Assembly: GCF_012932425.1 (NCBI RefSeq) | Contig: NZ_JAAIII010000003.1 | Coordinates: forward strand, 62,001-126,000 | DNA: 64,000 bases | Direction: 5' to 3' | From: Bifidobacterium oedipodis | GTDB lineage: Bacteria > Actinomycetota > Actinomycetes > Actinomycetales > Bifidobacteriaceae | Shown here: piece after piece, positions 56,591-63,472 of the stretch | Layout of the letters: every line of letters begins with the position of its first letter | Position numbering within the stretch: position 1 is the stretch's first letter | Translations under genes and position numbers: made by a program | Notes under the pieces: model-generated | Databases searched by the model: none | The model's input: only the letters and a program-made list of their open reading frames with translations | What the model was told of the DNA's origin: nothing

Positions 56591-56803
56591 TTATTCCTCC
56601 CATGGCGGGCATATCTGGTAGAAGCGTTCCCTTGCCGCGTCTGATGCGAGAACCTTCTTGCTTCCCTGCTTGCGGAACAGGTCGCCGTAATCCCGTTTCA
56701 AAGCGTCCGGGCCGACGTTGAGGCGTTCGCACGCCGTGCGCTGACCCCACACCTCGAACGGGACGAGCACCTGTATCCGGTCATCGCCGCGCCTTCCCAA
56801 CAT
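56591..56803 (-). CDS. Small HTH-like protein, 70 aa
   Basis: MLGRRGDDRIQVLVPFEVWG, then CERLNVGPDALKRDYGDLFR: probably one HTH with a basic tip. GGGAGG just before ATG 56803. First gene of the early leftward operon. The long upstream frame runs into non-coding DNA. Confidence 0.6.
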   Translation of the reverse strand: MLGRRGDDRIQVLVPFEVWGQRTACERLNVGPDALKRDYGDLFRKQGSKKVLASDAARERFYQICPPWEE

Positions 56804-57209
56804 GCACCTCCCACTGGTGGTAGACTGTTCATTGGATTCCTTTCTTATGGATTGATTTCTCGGGAGAGACCTACAGGGCAAACGTCGCCGCAACGACGCC
56901 TGCAAGGCCTCTCTTCTTTTTGCGTGGACGGTGACCGAGTCGAACGGTCTCCCGGTCTTACGCCGCACGCCATGACCATCGTGCGATCCAACCGGGGGCA
57001 AACCTGCCCCTCCCGTAGTTGGCGGGCTGTATGCTCAAACAACCCAATGCCATGCAATCGAATAATTTGAACCCGCCAACCGGTGTTAACGACTGTCCTT
57101 GTCGCACGCCCCCAACATCACCGGTGACAACGTGGATACGCGCAAGCACCATGTCCCGTAATGGTTTATTGATTGTTTGCGAATATCCGATGACATTGAG
57201 GACAAGCCT
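56804..57209. other. Intergenic control region
   Basis: No credible gene. Small palindromes occur (for example ACCGGTG near 57080 and CACCGGTG near 57118). On the minus strand AAGAAAGGA followed by ATG (56832) would allow a very short peptide, which I do not call. This region must hold the promoter of the early leftward operon, but no clear -35/-10 pair stands out to me. Confidence 0.5.
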
Positions 57210-57416
57210 TTAACCTTTGCCTCCGGCATGTCCGCCGGCAAGCACCGCAGCGAGCAGTATGGCGAAACCGGCCAGGATCATGCCCGCGAGTCTCTTGAAG
57301 TCCCTGTACGCGCAATTGTCATGCGCGACGATCTGCTGGCCGAGCTCTTCGAACCGCGAATCGATACGCCTCATACTCAAACGGTCGCTGATTGTCTGGT
57401 TGTTTTGTTCCGGCAT
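57210..57416 (-). CDS. Small membrane protein, 68 aa
   Basis: MPEQNNQTISDRLSMRRIDS, RFEELGQQIVAHDNCAYRDF, then a membrane helix (LAGMILAGFAILLAAVLAGG). The N-terminal half is a clear paralogue of the 59686 product (RIDSRFxxLxxxIVxHDNC). Good GGAGG site. Confidence 0.7.
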   Translation of the reverse strand: MPEQNNQTISDRLSMRRIDSRFEELGQQIVAHDNCAYRDFKRLAGMILAGFAILLAAVLAGGHAGGKG

Positions 57417-57461
57417 CTTGCGCCTCCGTTAATGTGATTGTGGACAGGGTGAAAGGAGTGG

Positions 57462-58163
57462 ATGTTGACTTGGGTGGATTGGGCGACGTTCGCCTTCTCC
57501 GGACTGTCGTTCATCGGCCTCGTATGGCAGATACTCCGAACCGAGGGATCTGCGCCGATAGTCAACTTCGGGATCAGCGCGAACATATTGGACGCATCCG
57601 GGCCTCGCGTCGTATTCGACGTGAACATTTCGGGAGTGGAGGGCGCGATCCCATACGACCTCACGCTTTCCATCGCGGAACCCGGCCGCATCGAGGAACA
57701 CCCGCTCAACACGCTCAACGCGGTGAGCCTGGGCAAGGACGCGAGAATGTACGGGCGCTTCTCCATACCGGAAGGGCATACGGCCACGGTTCTCCTCAAG
57801 TACGTCACGCATTCGAAGATTCTCAGAAAACCGGTGCAGCAGGCATTCAGGTATACCATTGAAACGCCTACCATATTCTGCCGTCGCTGGAGATTATCGC
57901 ATGATACGGGTCATGAGCCCCATAGAACACACACCGGGCCAAAGGCTCCCCTTCGTTTTCCGGGGACTGTTGAGCTTTGGCGTTGGGATCATCCCGTTCG
58001 ACTGCGTTCCCTTCTCCGACTTCCGGTCGGTTACTGGGAGTCACAGACACCGGATGATGTTCTTCGCATACCATCGGACTCGGCCTCATATTCATTGAGT
58101 TCACGCGCCTCACGATGCTTGACATCCATGCGCCAAGAATCAGTATCCCAGCGCTCTGCATGA
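57462..58163 (+). CDS. Membrane-anchored protein, 233 aa
   Basis: GAAAGGAGTGG before ATG 57462. N-terminal membrane helix (ATFAFSGLSFIGLVWQILRT), then an outward beta-rich domain (APIVNFGISANILDASGPRV, VEGAIPYDLTLSIAEPGRIE) to about residue 140. From there the frame is antisense to the 57868 gene and loses coding character, so the true end may have been extended. Could be a superinfection-exclusion factor. Confidence 0.55.
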   Translation: MLTWVDWATFAFSGLSFIGLVWQILRTEGSAPIVNFGISANILDASGPRVVFDVNISGVEGAIPYDLTLSIAEPGRIEEHPLNTLNAVSLGKDARMYGRFSIPEGHTATVLLKYVTHSKILRKPVQQAFRYTIETPTIFCRRWRLSHDTGHEPHRTHTGPKAPLRFPGTVELWRWDHPVRLRSLLRLPVGYWESQTPDDVLRIPSDSASYSLSSRASRCLTSMRQESVSQRSA

Positions 58164-58197
58164 CATCGATCGCGCACTGTGCCCAACCCGCCATCAT
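57868..58197 (-). CDS. Small membrane protein coupled to antirepressor
   Basis: 109 residues. MMAGWAQCAIDVMQSAGILI then LGAWMSSIVRRVNSM: one membrane helix followed by an acidic, Pro/Glu-rich tail. ATG 58197 overlaps the antirepressor stop (ATGA). It overlaps the 57462 gene on the other strand. Confidence 0.55.
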   Translation of the reverse strand: MMAGWAQCAIDVMQSAGILILGAWMSSIVRRVNSMNMRPSPMVCEEHHPVSVTPSNRPEVGEGNAVERDDPNAKAQQSPENEGEPLARCVFYGAHDPYHAIISSDGRIW

Positions 58198-58982
58198 GCC
58201 TTGACCTCCTTTCCAAGGAACTTGTTCACGAAATACTGCTGGCCCTTACCGGTGATCTTCGGTGTCTTGTTGACGGTGATATGACCATCGGAATGCTGCA
58301 CGTTCGTCTCCTTGATGAAGAACAAACCCAATTCCATGCTCTTCTGCGTGGGCATGTTGTAGTCCGTGCCCTTGCGGCGGATCAGATACCCGTTGTCACG
58401 AAGCCATTGGAACAGGCGGTTGCCGCCGATATCGATACCGTTTCCTTTGAGGATCTTCGCAAGGTCACCCACGAGGATCGTGGTGTGACTGGCGGCGACG
58501 GAGTCCGCAAACAACACCTTGGGCTTCTGCGCCTCAACGGCGCGTTCGGCCTCCAAACGCTTCGAGCGTTCCTCCTTCAGATTGGTCGCCAAGCGGATGA
58601 TGGTGTCCGGGTCGGATAGCACCTCTTCGACCTTCTGCGGAGTGAGATACCCGCCATGCTTACGGATCTTGGGCAGCACTTCGTGCGTTACACAGCGCTT
58701 GAACTCTCTGGCCTCCGGCTTACGGCTGCGAAGCACCAGCGAATAGAGGCCAGCTTCGCTGACAATGAGCGGAGCGCGACCACCATTGCTCCCAACCTCC
58801 GTATTGGGGAGGTTGGTGATTTCACTTAGTTCATCATCTTCAAGTGATTCACGAAGATGGTTGGTGGCAATTCCAAGCACGTCGCATACGTCCTTGGCGA
58901 CGAACCAAGGTTCGCCTTGCTGGTCGGTGAGGGTGCGCACCTGCTCGCCCTTGAAATCGAAAACCTGAATATTGTTATTCAT
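58194..58982 (-). CDS. Phage antirepressor (Bro-N plus KilA-C)
   Basis: 262 residues from ATG 58982. Bro-N domain at ~1-110: VFDFKGEQVRTLTDQQGEPW, FVAKDVCDVLGI, SEAGLYSLVLRSRKPEAREF, KRCVTHEVLPKIRKHGGYLT. KilA-C at ~150-262: VGDLAKILKGNGIDIGGNRL, FQWLRDNGYLIRRKGTDYNM, KTPKITGKGQQYFVNKFLG. Such proteins relieve repression or modulate host DNA binding. It sits beside the immunity region. Confidence 0.9.
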   Translation of the reverse strand: MNNNIQVFDFKGEQVRTLTDQQGEPWFVAKDVCDVLGIATNHLRESLEDDELSEITNLPNTEVGSNGGRAPLIVSEAGLYSLVLRSRKPEAREFKRCVTHEVLPKIRKHGGYLTPQKVEEVLSDPDTIIRLATNLKEERSKRLEAERAVEAQKPKVLFADSVAASHTTILVGDLAKILKGNGIDIGGNRLFQWLRDNGYLIRRKGTDYNMPTQKSMELGLFFIKETNVQHSDGHITVNKTPKITGKGQQYFVNKFLGKEVKA

Positions 58983-59015
58983 TGTGACATTACCTAACAG
59001 TGAAAGGAGGTGAAC

Positions 59016-59225
59016 ATGAGCAAGCATCTGGTCGTTGACAATTTCGACATCGAACTATGTGACGAGTCGTTCGATGCCGAGAAAGCCATGCAGGAAGGCG
59101 AACCATTCCAAATCAAAGGGAAAGTCGATGATTATGGAGAGCAGACCATAAACATTAATCCGGCTTCGATTGGATGGTGGATGATCGCAGAAAAGCGGCA
59201 ATCCGCACCAAGGCGCATCTACTGA
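59016..59225 (+). CDS. Small acidic protein, 69 aa
   Basis: GAAAGGAGGTGAAC before ATG 59016. MSKHLVVDNFDIELCDESFD to APRRIY. A moron-like single gene in plus orientation between leftward genes. Function unknown. Confidence 0.65.
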   Translation: MSKHLVVDNFDIELCDESFDAEKAMQEGEPFQIKGKVDDYGEQTININPASIGWWMIAEKRQSAPRRIY

Positions 59226-59246
59226 TGCATCTCACCGGCGCGCTGG

Positions 59247-59474
59247 CTACGGTCGGCGCGCCTTCTCTATCGCGCGTCCAAGCAGCTCATGCAATCGCTC
59301 CGCCGCATCAACTTTCATGTCAATGCTCGCCATCGGACGCCCCATCAATGTGTCGTTGATCCCATACGAGTCGATCTGGATAATGGTTTCCGTACCGGAA
59401 GGCTTTACCTTGATGACGAACGGAACGCACGCCACCTCGGCGTTGAACTTGAACTCTGTAACGTTATCGCTCAT
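59247..59474 (-). CDS. Phage protein of unknown function, 75 aa
   Basis: MSDNVTEFKFNAEVACVPFV, then SYGINDTLMGRPMASIDMKV. Beta-rich. It ends ERLHELLGRAIEKARRP, a helix. Coupled to the lipoprotein (stop/start overlap). Confidence 0.6.
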   Translation of the reverse strand: MSDNVTEFKFNAEVACVPFVIKVKPSGTETIIQIDSYGINDTLMGRPMASIDMKVDAAERLHELLGRAIEKARRP

Positions 59475-59689
59475 TCCTTCACCTCGCATTCCTTGTTGAG
59501 CGGTTCCATTCGCAGGCTCTGCGGCGCATACCCGTCGAGATACGCAATCGCGAACTTCTGCCCGCCGATGCAAACGGTGCCGGTCGCCATCTCGCCACTC
59601 AGGTCGCCTTGCGGCCCGGTATCGCAACCAGCCAAAGGCAGCAGACAGGCTGCGACGGCGCACATTGCGATGATTCTCGCCTTGCTCAT
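59471..59689 (-). CDS. Small lipoprotein, 72 aa
   Basis: ATG 59689. Signal MSKARIIAMCAVAACLLPLA with lipobox L-A-G-C, mature part DTGPQGDLSGEMATGTVCIG. Second prophage lipoprotein; possibly surface exclusion. ATGA overlap with the upstream gene. Confidence 0.75.
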   Translation of the reverse strand: MSKARIIAMCAVAACLLPLAGCDTGPQGDLSGEMATGTVCIGGQKFAIAYLDGYAPQSLRMEPLNKECEVKE

Positions 59690-60108
59690 CTCCTCGCCTC
59701 CGTTTCCTTTCCAAGTCTGATGAATGCGAGAATGAGACCACCCAACACAAGAAAGGAGGTGACAAATTGAAAGACGCACGCGAAGAACTCAGGCAGGCCG
59801 GGCAGGCTTTTGGCACTGCGGCCGGCAGCACCAACCCTGATTTCAGGGAGCAGTCCATCGCCAGAGGCCTCGTCAAGCTGACCGAAGCCATGGAGATCAT
59901 CGCCGCCAACCAGCTGGAACTGGACAAGCGGGCCTGACGTTAAGGTGCCGTTACCGCCGCAAGCCTTGACGGCACCCATTAGCTCCTTGTGGTTCTCGTA
60001 CACGCAGTTGTCATGGGTTACGATCATGTCTTTGAGTGCGTCGAATCGTGAATCGATGTGCTTCATGCACTCGTCATCGATGCAACCGCATTCCCCGTTG
60101 TCACTCAT
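59686..60108 (-). CDS. Membrane protein, paralogue of 57210 product, with an antisense gene inside
   Basis: 140 residues. N-terminus MSDNGECGCIDDECMKHIDS then RFDALKDMIVTHDNCVYENH matches the 57210 protein. The C-terminus FFACVFQFVTSFLVLGGLIL is a membrane helix. Between them lies low-complexity sequence that is antisense to the plus-strand gene 59767-59937. Starts and stops are ATGA-coupled on both sides, so translation of this frame is likely. It may be an ancestral gene into which a plus-strand gene was inserted. Confidence 0.6.
   Translation of the reverse strand: MSDNGECGCIDDECMKHIDSRFDALKDMIVTHDNCVYENHKELMGAVKACGGNGTLTSGPLVQFQLVGGDDLHGFGQLDEASGDGLLPEIRVGAAGRSAKSLPGLPEFFACVFQFVTSFLVLGGLILAFIRLGKETEARR
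59767..59937 (+). CDS. Small helical protein, 56 aa
   Basis: TTG 59767 behind an extremely good AAAGGAGGTG site. MKDAREELRQAGQAFGTAAG then LVKLTEAMEIIAANQLELDK: amphipathic helices. It lies wholly inside the minus-strand 59686 gene. Both may be real; ribosome profiling would decide. Confidence 0.5.
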   Translation: MKDAREELRQAGQAFGTAAGSTNPDFREQSIARGLVKLTEAMEIIAANQLELDKRA

Positions 60109-60368
60109 GCCGCCACCTCCGTTTCCACCTTGCTTGTGTTGGCGATTGCCGCCGGCCTTACCTTGCACACCTCGCCCGGCTGGAAACCGAACGCCTTATA
60201 AAGGCCAATCAACATCGCGGTTGTCGCCACATTGGTTTTGCGCGCGTTGTTAAGAACGCTTTCACTGACACCAATCGCGCCAGCGAAGGATTCAACCGTT
60301 TTAAGACCGCTCATTTTCTGCGCTCGGTCAAGAAAACCGTCATTAAACATCAGCTTTGCTTCAGCCAT
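60105..60368 (-). CDS. Cro-like HTH regulator
   Basis: 87 residues. RAQKMSGLKTVESFAGAIGV, SESVLNNARKTNVATTAMLI, GLYKAFGFQPGEVCKVRP: HTH of the Cro/CI type. Divergent from the repressor gene at 60521 with operators between. ATGA-coupled to the next leftward gene. Probably starts the leftward lytic-side transcript. Confidence 0.8.
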   Translation of the reverse strand: MAEAKLMFNDGFLDRAQKMSGLKTVESFAGAIGVSESVLNNARKTNVATTAMLIGLYKAFGFQPGEVCKVRPAAIANTSKVETEVAA

Positions 60369-60401
60369 GACGCCCCTTCCTGTGAGTTGATGTTCTGTAG
60401 C

Positions 60402-60418
60402 GAATCATTTCTTGATTC
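60402..60418. promoter_or_regulatory. Palindrome in the switch region
   Basis: GAATCATTTCTTGATTC: GAATCA and TGATTC around five bases. Possible operator beside the leftward start. Confidence 0.5.
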
Positions 60419-60430
60419 GTTCTGCAACAT

Positions 60431-60460
60431 AATGTATCACCATGAAACTGTCTGTGTCAA
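60431..60460 (-). promoter_or_regulatory. Leftward promoter of the Cro-like gene
   Basis: On the minus strand TTGACA (60460-60455), 18-bp spacer, TACATT (60436-60431). It contains TTTCAT half sites like those at 60503. Confidence 0.6.
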
Positions 60461-60484
60461 AATAAATCAGACACTCGGCGTGTC

Positions 60485-60513
60485 TTGACAAGAATCAAGA
60501 AATGTTTCATAAT
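60485..60513 (+). promoter_or_regulatory. Promoter of the repressor, probably giving a leaderless mRNA
   Basis: TTGACA (60485-60490), 17-bp spacer, CATAAT (60508-60513). A start 7-8 nt later falls on or next to ATG 60521, and no ribosome site precedes that ATG, as with lambda cI from PRM. Confidence 0.7.
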
Positions 60514-60519
60514 GAAACA
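60503..60519. promoter_or_regulatory. Operator palindrome over the repressor promoter
   Basis: TGTTTCATAATGAAACA, perfect 8+1+8 dyad covering the -10. A weaker version (TGTATCACCATGAAACT) lies in the leftward promoter near 60434. Confidence 0.7.
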
Positions 60520-60520
60520 C

Positions 60521-60985
60521 ATGGATAAGAAAACATGGCTTGAAGCCACAACACATGCAGACAATGCGAACGCAATAGCAGCCAAAACAGGCATCACACG
60601 TTCCACCGCTTGGCGTCAGTGGAATGATGACATGAACTTCTCCGCTGAGAACGTCATCAAGATCGCCCGCGCCTTCGACGCAGACCCTGTTGATGGATTG
60701 ATCGTCTTCGGCTATCTCAAGGAATCGGAACGCAACATGTCCGCGATGACCAGTGCCCTGCGCAACGCCACTGATGACGAGCTGATTAACGAGATGGCCC
60801 GCCGTATCAAGGACTATCACGAGCGCGCCGACTACGGTAGCGTGTTCGACAGTGAGACCATCCACGTCGAACCCGACATACCAGTAGACCCGTCCGAAAT
60901 CGACAGCGACAATCTCCCCTACGGTTTCGCCGCCAACGAAGACGAGAACAGGGACATCGAATCGGAGACCCCAACGGAGGGCTGA
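60521..60985 (+). CDS. CI-like phage repressor
   Basis: 154 residues from ATG 60521 (MDKKTWLEATTHADNANAIA). HTH in residues ~8-45: AKTGITRSTAWRQWNDDMNF, then SAENVIKIARAFDADPVDGL. The C-terminal part is acidic with no LexA-type protease. The next gene encodes an ImmA-like peptidase, so inactivation by that peptidase (ImmR/ImmA style) is likely. Upstream ATGs lie within the promoter and are rejected. Confidence 0.82.
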   Translation: MDKKTWLEATTHADNANAIAAKTGITRSTAWRQWNDDMNFSAENVIKIARAFDADPVDGLIVFGYLKESERNMSAMTSALRNATDDELINEMARRIKDYHERADYGSVFDSETIHVEPDIPVDPSEIDSDNLPYGFAANEDENRDIESETPTEG

Positions 60986-61366
60986 TTGAAAGAGGGGGAA
61001 CTAGAGAAGGAAGTCGAACGCATGGGGCTGCTCATAATCGAACGGCCCCTACCCAAAACCAACGGCCTGTACGATTCACGCCACAACGTCATCTACCTAC
61101 ACGACCGGCTCAGCCCGAACCAACGCCTATGCGCATTGCAACACGAGCTGATCCACGCCGAACACCACCAACAGGGCATGATGGTCGGCACGCCGAAGGA
61201 AGAGCGCCTGACCCGCAAGGAGACGGCGCTACGCCTGATAAACAGGAAGGCCTATGTCACGGTCGAACGTATGTACGAGGGCGACCCGTGGCATATGGCC
61301 GGGGAACTGGGCGTGACCATGCAGGTGCTCAAGGATTACCAGCAACAATTGGAAATACTCGTATAA
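60986..61366 (+). CDS. ImmA/IrrE-like metallopeptidase
   Basis: 126 residues from TTG 60986, directly after the repressor stop, GGAGGG upstream. HELIH (53-57) with flanking LQHELIHAEHHQQGMM is the zinc site. Then a conserved LTRKETALRLINRKAYVTVE. It probably cleaves the repressor upon induction. Confidence 0.88.
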   Translation: MKEGELEKEVERMGLLIIERPLPKTNGLYDSRHNVIYLHDRLSPNQRLCALQHELIHAEHHQQGMMVGTPKEERLTRKETALRLINRKAYVTVERMYEGDPWHMAGELGVTMQVLKDYQQQLEILV

Positions 61367-61374
61367 TCTAACCA

Positions 61375-61395
61375 ACACCCCCATCGTAGGGGGTC
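61375..61395 (+). other. Short hairpin before 61417 gene
   Basis: ACCCCC and GGGGGT around ATCGTA; perhaps a weak terminator or leader structure. Confidence 0.4.
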
Positions 61396-61416
61396 TAATA
61401 CTAGGGAGAGAGAACC

Positions 61417-62181
61417 ATGACCGACCCGACACCGCAACCCGTACCCGCACCGGAACCGCAACCGCAGCAGCCGCAAGCCGCGCCCATTCAGCCGCAGGAA
61501 CAGGCCACGCAACCACTGCCACCACAGCAGCCTGAGCAACCGCAGTATATTCAGGCACCCAAATATGGTGCGATGATCCCCGACACCCCACAGCCGGAGC
61601 AGCCACAACAGGACGAACCACAAGCCACGGCAGTGAAGAGGAAGCCGAGCAAGCATACGATAATAGTCGCCGCATCCCTCGCTGCGGCGCTTATCATCGG
61701 TGCCACGGGCGGTTGGTTCGCGCGCCAACCGTCGTTCGACTCGATCACTGCGGAAAACGACAATCTCAAAAGCTCGCTCGATTCGGTACGTGACACATAC
61801 GATGACACATACCAAAAACTTCAGGACGCCGAATCGGAAGTATCCAAATACGACACCATCTACAACAGCGTCACCGACCTCGAAAACCAGAAGCACGATC
61901 TGGAACAGGAACTGAAAGCGTTGCAGGGCCAGTACGATCAGGCGAAGGGAGAGCCCATTCAACTGCCGGCCGGAGAGTTCACCGTAGGCAAGGAGGTTCC
62001 GGCTGGACGGTACATAATCAGCGGCAGCAGCAACTTCAAAACATTCGACATATTCGGCAGCGTCGATATCAACACGATCCTTGGCGACAGCGCAGTTGGC
62101 AGCGGCGACTACCACGGCCAGCTGGTCAAAGGGTATACCATCAAGAACTATGCTCCGGCGACGCTCACGCCGGTAAGCTGA
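61417..62181 (+). CDS. Membrane protein with Pro/Gln-rich N-terminus and extracellular beta domain
   Basis: 254 residues. Pro/Gln-rich cytosolic tail (~1-60), membrane helix (TIIVAASLAAALIIGATGGW), coiled coil (DSVRDTYDDTYQKLQDAESE), and a C-terminal outside domain (GEFTVGKEVPAGRYIISGSS then DSAVGSGDYHGQLVKG) of a type common in Bifidobacterium and Gram-positive surface proteins. In the lysogeny module it may alter the host surface or block superinfection. Confidence 0.75.
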   Translation: MTDPTPQPVPAPEPQPQQPQAAPIQPQEQATQPLPPQQPEQPQYIQAPKYGAMIPDTPQPEQPQQDEPQATAVKRKPSKHTIIVAASLAAALIIGATGGWFARQPSFDSITAENDNLKSSLDSVRDTYDDTYQKLQDAESEVSKYDTIYNSVTDLENQKHDLEQELKALQGQYDQAKGEPIQLPAGEFTVGKEVPAGRYIISGSSNFKTFDIFGSVDINTILGDSAVGSGDYHGQLVKGYTIKNYAPATLTPVS

Positions 62182-62197
62182 CCTGAAATAGCAGAAA

Positions 62198-62218
62198 CGC
62201 CCCGCATGTTGCGGGGCG
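62198..62218 (+). terminator. Terminator after 61417 gene
   Basis: CGCCCCGC / GCGGGGCG stem with loop ATGTT. There is no long U-run, so termination strength is uncertain. Confidence 0.65.
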
Positions 62219-62308
62219 CTGTCATATGCGCATGGTTGCGATGAATCGCATGGAGGAACGCTTGGTGGAATAATTCACACCCGATTGCAACACAGCAAAA
62301 CCCTGACA

Positions 62309-62794
62309 CTACCGTTTCGCCTTCTCGCCGTCCCTGTCGCGATGCCGGTCATGGAACGGGAAGAGACTGCGCGCGATGACCCACAACAGGCCAAGCACCT
62401 CGACTATCGTGGAACTCAGCCACGCGATAATGACCTCGGAAGGTATCTGATCGCCCCTCGCCAGCATCACAAGGAAGTACACCCATATCAGAGCGTTCGC
62501 CAACACCAGTTGGCCGGCGACGAAGTTGACGATACGCACGGCCACCTTCATGCGAAGCATGTTCTCCTGTTCACGCCTGGCGTTCTTGGCCTTGAGCTTG
62601 CGCAGCCGCTCGTTCTCCCTGCGTCTGCTGTTGTACGAGTCGGCGGTGACGGTTTCCTCGTCTCTTGAATCGCCAACGCTCTCGGAGACCGCTCCAGAGG
62701 ACGGCTCGACCACCGGAACGGGTTCCACCGCCTCGACCGGTGCCCGACCGTAAAGGCCAAGCGCCTCCTCGCTCTCCGTGTCCTCTCCGCTCAC
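62309..62794 (-). CDS. Membrane protein of the lysogeny module
   Basis: 161 residues. Acidic N-terminal ~50, basic coiled coil (RRRENERLRKLKAKNARREQ), then two membrane helices (VNFVAGQLVLANALIWVYFL; IIAWLSSTIVEVLGLLWVIA). ATG 62794 overlaps the ImmA-like stop (ATGA). The pair may form a superinfection or signalling module. Confidence 0.65.
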   Translation of the reverse strand: MSGEDTESEEALGLYGRAPVEAVEPVPVVEPSSGAVSESVGDSRDEETVTADSYNSRRRENERLRKLKAKNARREQENMLRMKVAVRIVNFVAGQLVLANALIWVYFLVMLARGDQIPSEVIIAWLSSTIVEVLGLLWVIARSLFPFHDRHRDRDGEKAKR

Positions 62795-63327
62795 CGCAAC
62801 CCCAAGGTGGCTATCCGCAAATCCATGGAACGACGGGAAACGCCGAACATTCTCGCCAGTTCGTCACGTGAGCGCCCCTCGCCCCAATGACGCCTGACTA
62901 TAGCGGCCGGCATCAGCAACGCTGCGGCGAAACGGTTCGCCCATATCTCCTCCGGGTCGATGCCCTTCGAGGACAGATCGTCACGGCTTTCCACGATGCC
63001 CAGCACCGCGTCCGGCGGGGTGTCCTGATACTTGTGAACCCAATGGCCTATCTCATGCGCCGTGGTGAAACGCTGCCTCTGCTCCGAAGCGTACACGTCG
63101 GTCACGGCCTTGAACGGCTCGTTGGCCTTGTTCTTCACCAGCAGCCCATCCACGTCAGGCGTCAACGCCAGCTTCTCCGGTTTCAATCCAAGCAGTTCCG
63201 CCACCCTGAACGGGTCAACGGGAAGGTTGAGACCACCGCCCGGCGCGACGGTCTTCAACAGGGTCTCCGTGGCGGCTGCGGCCGGCGACGAAAGGTCATT
63301 CACTCGTATCCCGTTCATCGATGCCAC
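62791..63327 (-). CDS. Second ImmA/IrrE-like peptidase
   Basis: 178 residues. FTTAHEIGHWVHKYQDTPPD carries HEIGH (91-95). The family's E-x2-ANxFAAxLLMP element is present (EEIWANRFAAALLMPAA), followed by a C-terminal ARMFGVSRRSMDLRIATLG helix pair. No HTH partner is adjacent, unlike the 60986 enzyme. It is next to a membrane protein, so a different target is probable. Confidence 0.85.
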   Translation of the reverse strand: MASMNGIRVNDLSSPAAAATETLLKTVAPGGGLNLPVDPFRVAELLGLKPEKLALTPDVDGLLVKNKANEPFKAVTDVYASEQRQRFTTAHEIGHWVHKYQDTPPDAVLGIVESRDDLSSKGIDPEEIWANRFAAALLMPAAIVRRHWGEGRSRDELARMFGVSRRSMDLRIATLGLR

Positions 63328-63364
63328 CTCCCGTCAACACGCAAAACGGAACAAAATAAACGCA

Positions 63365-63386
63365 GGGGCCGCACTGCCGCGACCCC
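63365..63386 (-). terminator. Terminator after integrase
   Basis: GGGGCCGC and GCGACCCC (one G.U pair) with loop ACTGCC. On the minus strand TGCGTTTATTTTG follows. Confidence 0.65.
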
Positions 63387-63472
63387 AGAGACTCCTACCA
63401 CAACCCGTGGTCGAGCTGATTCAAGTGTCTCACGCGCACTGGATGAACCACAATCACAACACACCATCACGA

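Noticed and set aside
56852..57213. Short plus-strand frames in the early control region
   Set aside because: No ribosome sites and no coding character.
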